A stretch of 7,827 nucleotides of DNA, from assembly GCA_029858145.1 (NCBI GenBank), contig JAOUFP010000117.1:1-7827 (forward strand), in the 5' to 3' direction. A program made the position numbers and the translations under genes. The DNA is from Nitrospirota bacterium. GTDB taxonomy: Bacteria; Nitrospirota; Thermodesulfovibrionia; Thermodesulfovibrionales; UBA6898. Positions 6,071 through 7,827 of the stretch are shown one piece after another. A model generated the notes under the pieces. The model had not been told where the DNA came from. It ran no database searches and saw nothing but the letters and a program-made list of their open reading frames with translations. How positions within the stretch are numbered: position 1 is the first letter of the stretch; the number at the start of each line of letters is the position of its first letter.

Positions 6071-6160
6071 GGAGAGATGGCCGAGCGGCTGAAGGCGCAC
6101 GACTGGAAATCGTGTGTGGGGTGAAACTCACCGAGGGTTCAAATCCCTCTCTCTCCGCCA
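6071..6160 (+). tRNA. tRNA-Ser (anticodon GGA)
   Basis: A complete 90-nt class II tRNA. The acceptor arm GGAGAGA pairs with TCTCTCC, followed by discriminator G and an encoded CCA (6158-6160). The anticodon stem CACGA/TCGTG encloses the loop CTGGAAA with anticodon GGA at 6105-6107, reading UCC and UCU codons. The long variable arm (GGGTGAAACTCACC) is the hallmark of serine tRNAs, and the T arm GAGGG-TTCAAAT-CCCTC is intact. No integrated element is seen at its 3' end; the T-rich tract after CCA has no hairpin. Confidence 0.97.
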
Positions 6161-6309
6161 TTTCCTTATCTTATTTTCACCACGCTTCTTTCAATTTCCC
6201 TCCTTCAGGGACGACATCCGCACGACAACGGGATGAACCAGCTTTCTCAGCCGGGACATTTCCATACAGGTCAGCGGAACCTTAGCAGCGCATAAGAGGA
6301 AAGTTTTGC

Positions 6310-6340
6310 TTGTCTTTTCGTTATTCCCGGTGATATATTA
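6310..6340 (+). promoter_or_regulatory. Promoter and possible ModE-box operator of the tup operon
   Basis: TTGTCT near 6311 and TATATT near 6334 are 18 bp apart, a plausible sigma70 promoter. Overlapping it, CGTTAT (about 6320-6325) and ATATTACG (about 6335-6342) form an imperfect inverted pair. The E. coli ModE site uses inverted CGTTATAT-like half-sites, so this could be the operator through which the gene regulates itself. The distance from the -10 to the ATG is only about 6 bases, so the transcript may be nearly leaderless. Positions are good to about one base. Confidence 0.4.
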
Positions 6341-6345
6341 CGCTC

Positions 6346-6753
6346 ATGCACAGGAAAAAAAACCGTCCTGACAAAAAACAGGAACTGCCCCCCGGCTGCC
6401 GAGGGCGTGTATGGATTGACGGCAGCGAGGGGACGTTTCTCGGATACGGAAGGGCTGTCCTGCTCGGGAGAATCCGCGAATACGGTTCAATAACAAAGGC
6501 CGCACGGTCGATGGGTATGTCGTACCGCCACGCGTGGGAACTCGCGGATTCAATGAACAGGCAGGCCGGACAGCCGCTTGTCGGAACCTCAACCGGGGGC
6601 AGGGGAGGCGGCGGGGCTTATGTAACCAGCGAGGGAGAGAGGGCTGAAAAGCTCTTCTGGCAGTTTTACGAAGACTTTCAGGAATTTCTCAGGAAAGAAG
6701 ACAGGAAACTAAAGGCATTCGGCAAAATAATGACAAACAGGAAGGAACTATGA
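6346..6753 (+). CDS. ModE-like winged-helix regulator without a molybdate-binding domain
   Basis: The protein has 135 residues. A stop lies in frame a few codons upstream, so ATG 6346 is the first possible start; only a distant GGTGA could serve as ribosome binding site. The N-terminal basic tail is followed by RVWIDGSEGTFLGYGR (residues 21-36) and a helix-turn-helix at about 38-71 (ITKAARSMGMSYRHAWELAD), the LysR-type winged helix that defines the ModE DNA-binding domain. A Gly-rich wing (residues 80-95, with TGGRGGGGAYVT) and a final helix that may dimerise complete it. E. coli ModE is about 260 residues with two C-terminal MOP domains that bind molybdate; these are absent, so it cannot sense the oxyanion in the usual way. 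It overlaps tupA by 4 bp (ATGA), so it probably regulates tungstate uptake. Confidence 0.85.
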   Translation: MHRKKNRPDKKQELPPGCRGRVWIDGSEGTFLGYGRAVLLGRIREYGSITKAARSMGMSYRHAWELADSMNRQAGQPLVGTSTGGRGGGGAYVTSEGERAEKLFWQFYEDFQEFLRKEDRKLKAFGKIMTNRKEL

Positions 6754-7568
6754 GCAAGAGAGTAACGAAATTCTTTTTATCGGTGTTGTGTCTGTTTTTT
6801 TTCACTTCTGTGAGTGCTTGGGCTGCTGATATCATCTGCGCTTCCACGACAAGCACGGAGAACTCCGGTTTGTTCAGCTATATTCTGCCCATCTTTGAGA
6901 AGAAGACAGGCATAAAGGTGAAGGTCGTCGCGCGCGGGACCGGGGCTGCCATTGAAATGGGCAAGAGGGGCGACGCCGACGTGGCCGTTGTTCACGCGAA
7001 AGATCAGGAACTGAAGGCGGTCGAAGAAGGCTTTTTTGTAAACCGCCATGACATCATGTACAATGATTTCGTTATCATAGGCCCCAGCAATGACCCCGCA
7101 AAGATAAAAGGCGTCAAATCCGCTGCCGGGGCATTCGGGAAAATCGCAGAGGGCTCCCTGTTCGTTTCCAGGGGGGACAACTCAGGCACAAACACAAAAG
7201 AACTCTCTGTCTGGAAAAAGGCGGGGATAGTTCCGAAGGAACAGGAGTGGTACCTCGAAGTGGGACAGGGGATGGAAAAAACCCAGCGGATCGCCGATGA
7301 AAAAAGGGCGTACACACTCACCGACAGGGGAACATGGCTTGCGACAAAGGACAAGGACAAACTTGAAATGGCGATCGTCCTTGAGGGTGATCCTGTGCTG
7401 TTCAACCAGTACGGAGCGATGGCGGTGAACCCTGAAAAACATCAGCATGTGAAATTCAAAGAGGCGATGGAATTCATCAACTGGCTCATCTCAAAGGAAG
7501 GCCAGCAGGCCATAGCTTCATTCAAAGACAGCAATGGGAACCAGCTGTTTATCCCGAACGCTCAATAG
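6750..7568 (+). CDS. tupA: Tungstate ABC transporter, substrate-binding protein
   Basis: The protein has 272 residues. ATG 6750 overlaps the regulator's stop and has AGGAAGGA a few bases upstream, so the two are translationally coupled. Residues 1-25 are a signal peptide ending AWA; no lipobox Cys follows, so it is a free periplasmic protein. The mature part starts DIICASTTSTENSG; the Thr-Thr-Ser loop (33-35) is the TupA signature that holds tungstate. SRGDNSGT (140-147) is the second oxyanion-binding loop, with R141 and S145 as likely contacts, and YTLTDRGTW (188-196) is conserved in the family. TupA binds tungstate far more tightly than molybdate and hands it to TupB/TupC. Tungsten would serve tungsten-pterin enzymes such as formate dehydrogenases or aldehyde oxidoreductases. 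Confidence 0.92.
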   Translation: MSKRVTKFFLSVLCLFFFTSVSAWAADIICASTTSTENSGLFSYILPIFEKKTGIKVKVVARGTGAAIEMGKRGDADVAVVHAKDQELKAVEEGFFVNRHDIMYNDFVIIGPSNDPAKIKGVKSAAGAFGKIAEGSLFVSRGDNSGTNTKELSVWKKAGIVPKEQEWYLEVGQGMEKTQRIADEKRAYTLTDRGTWLATKDKDKLEMAIVLEGDPVLFNQYGAMAVNPEKHQHVKFKEAMEFINWLISKEGQQAIASFKDSNGNQLFIPNAQ

Positions 7569-7578
7569 AGGCCGTTCA

Positions 7579-7615
7579 GGCGGCCGGGAAGAGTGGACCT
7601 CTGCCGCCCGTTTTT
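7579..7615 (+). terminator. Terminator-like hairpin between tupA and tupB
   Basis: GGCGGC (7579-7584) pairs with GCCGCC (7603-7608). After a 5-base bulge on the left side, AGAG (7590-7593) pairs with CTCT (7599-7602) around a 5-base loop. CG and then five T (7611-7615) follow at once. This is the form of an intrinsic terminator, 11 bp after the tupA stop. Since tupB begins 8 bp later on the same strand, it probably stops only some transcripts. Confidence 0.65.
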
Positions 7616-7622
7616 CATATAT

Positions 7623-7827
7623 ATGGATTCTATAATAGAGAGTTTTTCAAGGGCGCTTTTTCTTATCCTGCATCTCGACGGGGAATTACTGGGGATTATT
7701 GTCCTTTCCCTCAGGGTCTCGGGGACCGCCCTTCTGACCGCGACCCTTATCGCTCTCCCTTTCTGCGCGCTCCTTGGGTTCAAGAAGTTTCCCCTTCGGG
7801 GATTGATCATCAGCTTGCTCAACACCT
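7623..7827 (+). CDS. tupB: Tungstate ABC transporter permease, N-terminal part (cut by window end)
   Basis: The frame opens at ATG 7623 and is still open at the right edge, giving 68 residues. It begins MDSIIESFSRALFLILHLDG and goes on to LSLRVSGTALLTATLIALPF, a first transmembrane helix with the Ser-Leu-Arg-Val-Ser-Gly segment that is characteristic of TupB-type permeases. It continues with a basic loop (GFKKFPLRG) and the start of the next helix (LIISLLNT). No ribosome binding site lies before the ATG; an in-frame GTG at 7593 is inside the terminator stem, so ATG is preferred. The product forms the membrane channel for tungstate together with the ATPase TupC, which should lie beyond the window. 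Confidence 0.8.
   Translation, partial: MDSIIESFSRALFLILHLDGELLGIIVLSLRVSGTALLTATLIALPFCALLGFKKFPLRGLIISLLNT

Noticed and set aside
6071..6345. Integration site at the tRNA-Ser 3' end
   Set aside because: No integrase gene and no repeat of the tRNA 3' end were seen in the window.
7004..7405. Minus-strand open frame opposite tupA
   Set aside because: It is antisense to a well-supported gene; Ser/Phe-rich composition is what the complement of Lys/Glu codons gives.
1..7827. CRISPR array or other regularly spaced direct repeats
   Set aside because: No repeat unit with regular spacing was seen on reading through the window.

Overview
The window looks like chromosomal DNA from a moderate-GC, Gram-negative, probably anaerobic or microaerophilic bacterium; Desulfobacterota ('deltaproteobacteria') or Nitrospirota would fit. 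The clues are a run of three tandem small heat-shock protein genes under a CIRCE operator, a tungstate (Tup) transporter with a short ModE-like regulator, a periplasmic Cu/Zn superoxide dismutase, and signal peptides typical of a cell with a periplasm. The taxonomic guess is inference only.

Layout. Positions 1-241 hold the C-terminal end of a rhomboid-type intramembrane protease. A class I SAM-dependent methyltransferase follows at 292-1020. The 1.1 kb from 1021 to 2121 has no intact gene. It contains a frameshifted remnant of a conserved protein (1046-1413), a possible weak remnant of a Y-family polymerase, and a 133-bp element with 23-bp inverted ends. From 3599 down to 2122 on the minus strand lies a three-gene sHSP operon with a sigma70-like promoter and a perfect CIRCE. 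Positions 3600-4001 hold no gene. A small periplasmic Spy/ZraP-like gene broken in two places lies at 4002-4290 (minus), followed by a doubtful 47-codon reading frame at 4455-4598 (plus). Two minus-strand genes follow: a flavin reductase-like protein (4686-5222) and sodC (5362-5886). A complete tRNA-Ser(GGA) lies at 6071-6160. The window ends in a plus-strand operon: a ModE-like DNA-binding protein, tupA, and the start of tupB, which is cut by the window edge.

How the genes work together. The sHSP operon should be held by HrcA on its CIRCE and released on heat or protein-folding stress, giving three diverged holdase subunits from one transcript. The ModE-like/tupA/tupB operon should import tungstate for tungsten-pterin enzymes. 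Its regulator has no molybdate/tungstate-binding domain, and a ModE-box-like inverted sequence sits over its own promoter. A hairpin plus T-run between tupA and tupB probably makes the binding protein more abundant than the permease. No wholly new system is evident. The best leads are the effector-less ModE with its overlapping operator, the tupA-tupB attenuator, the 133-bp inverted-repeat element, and the two decaying genes.
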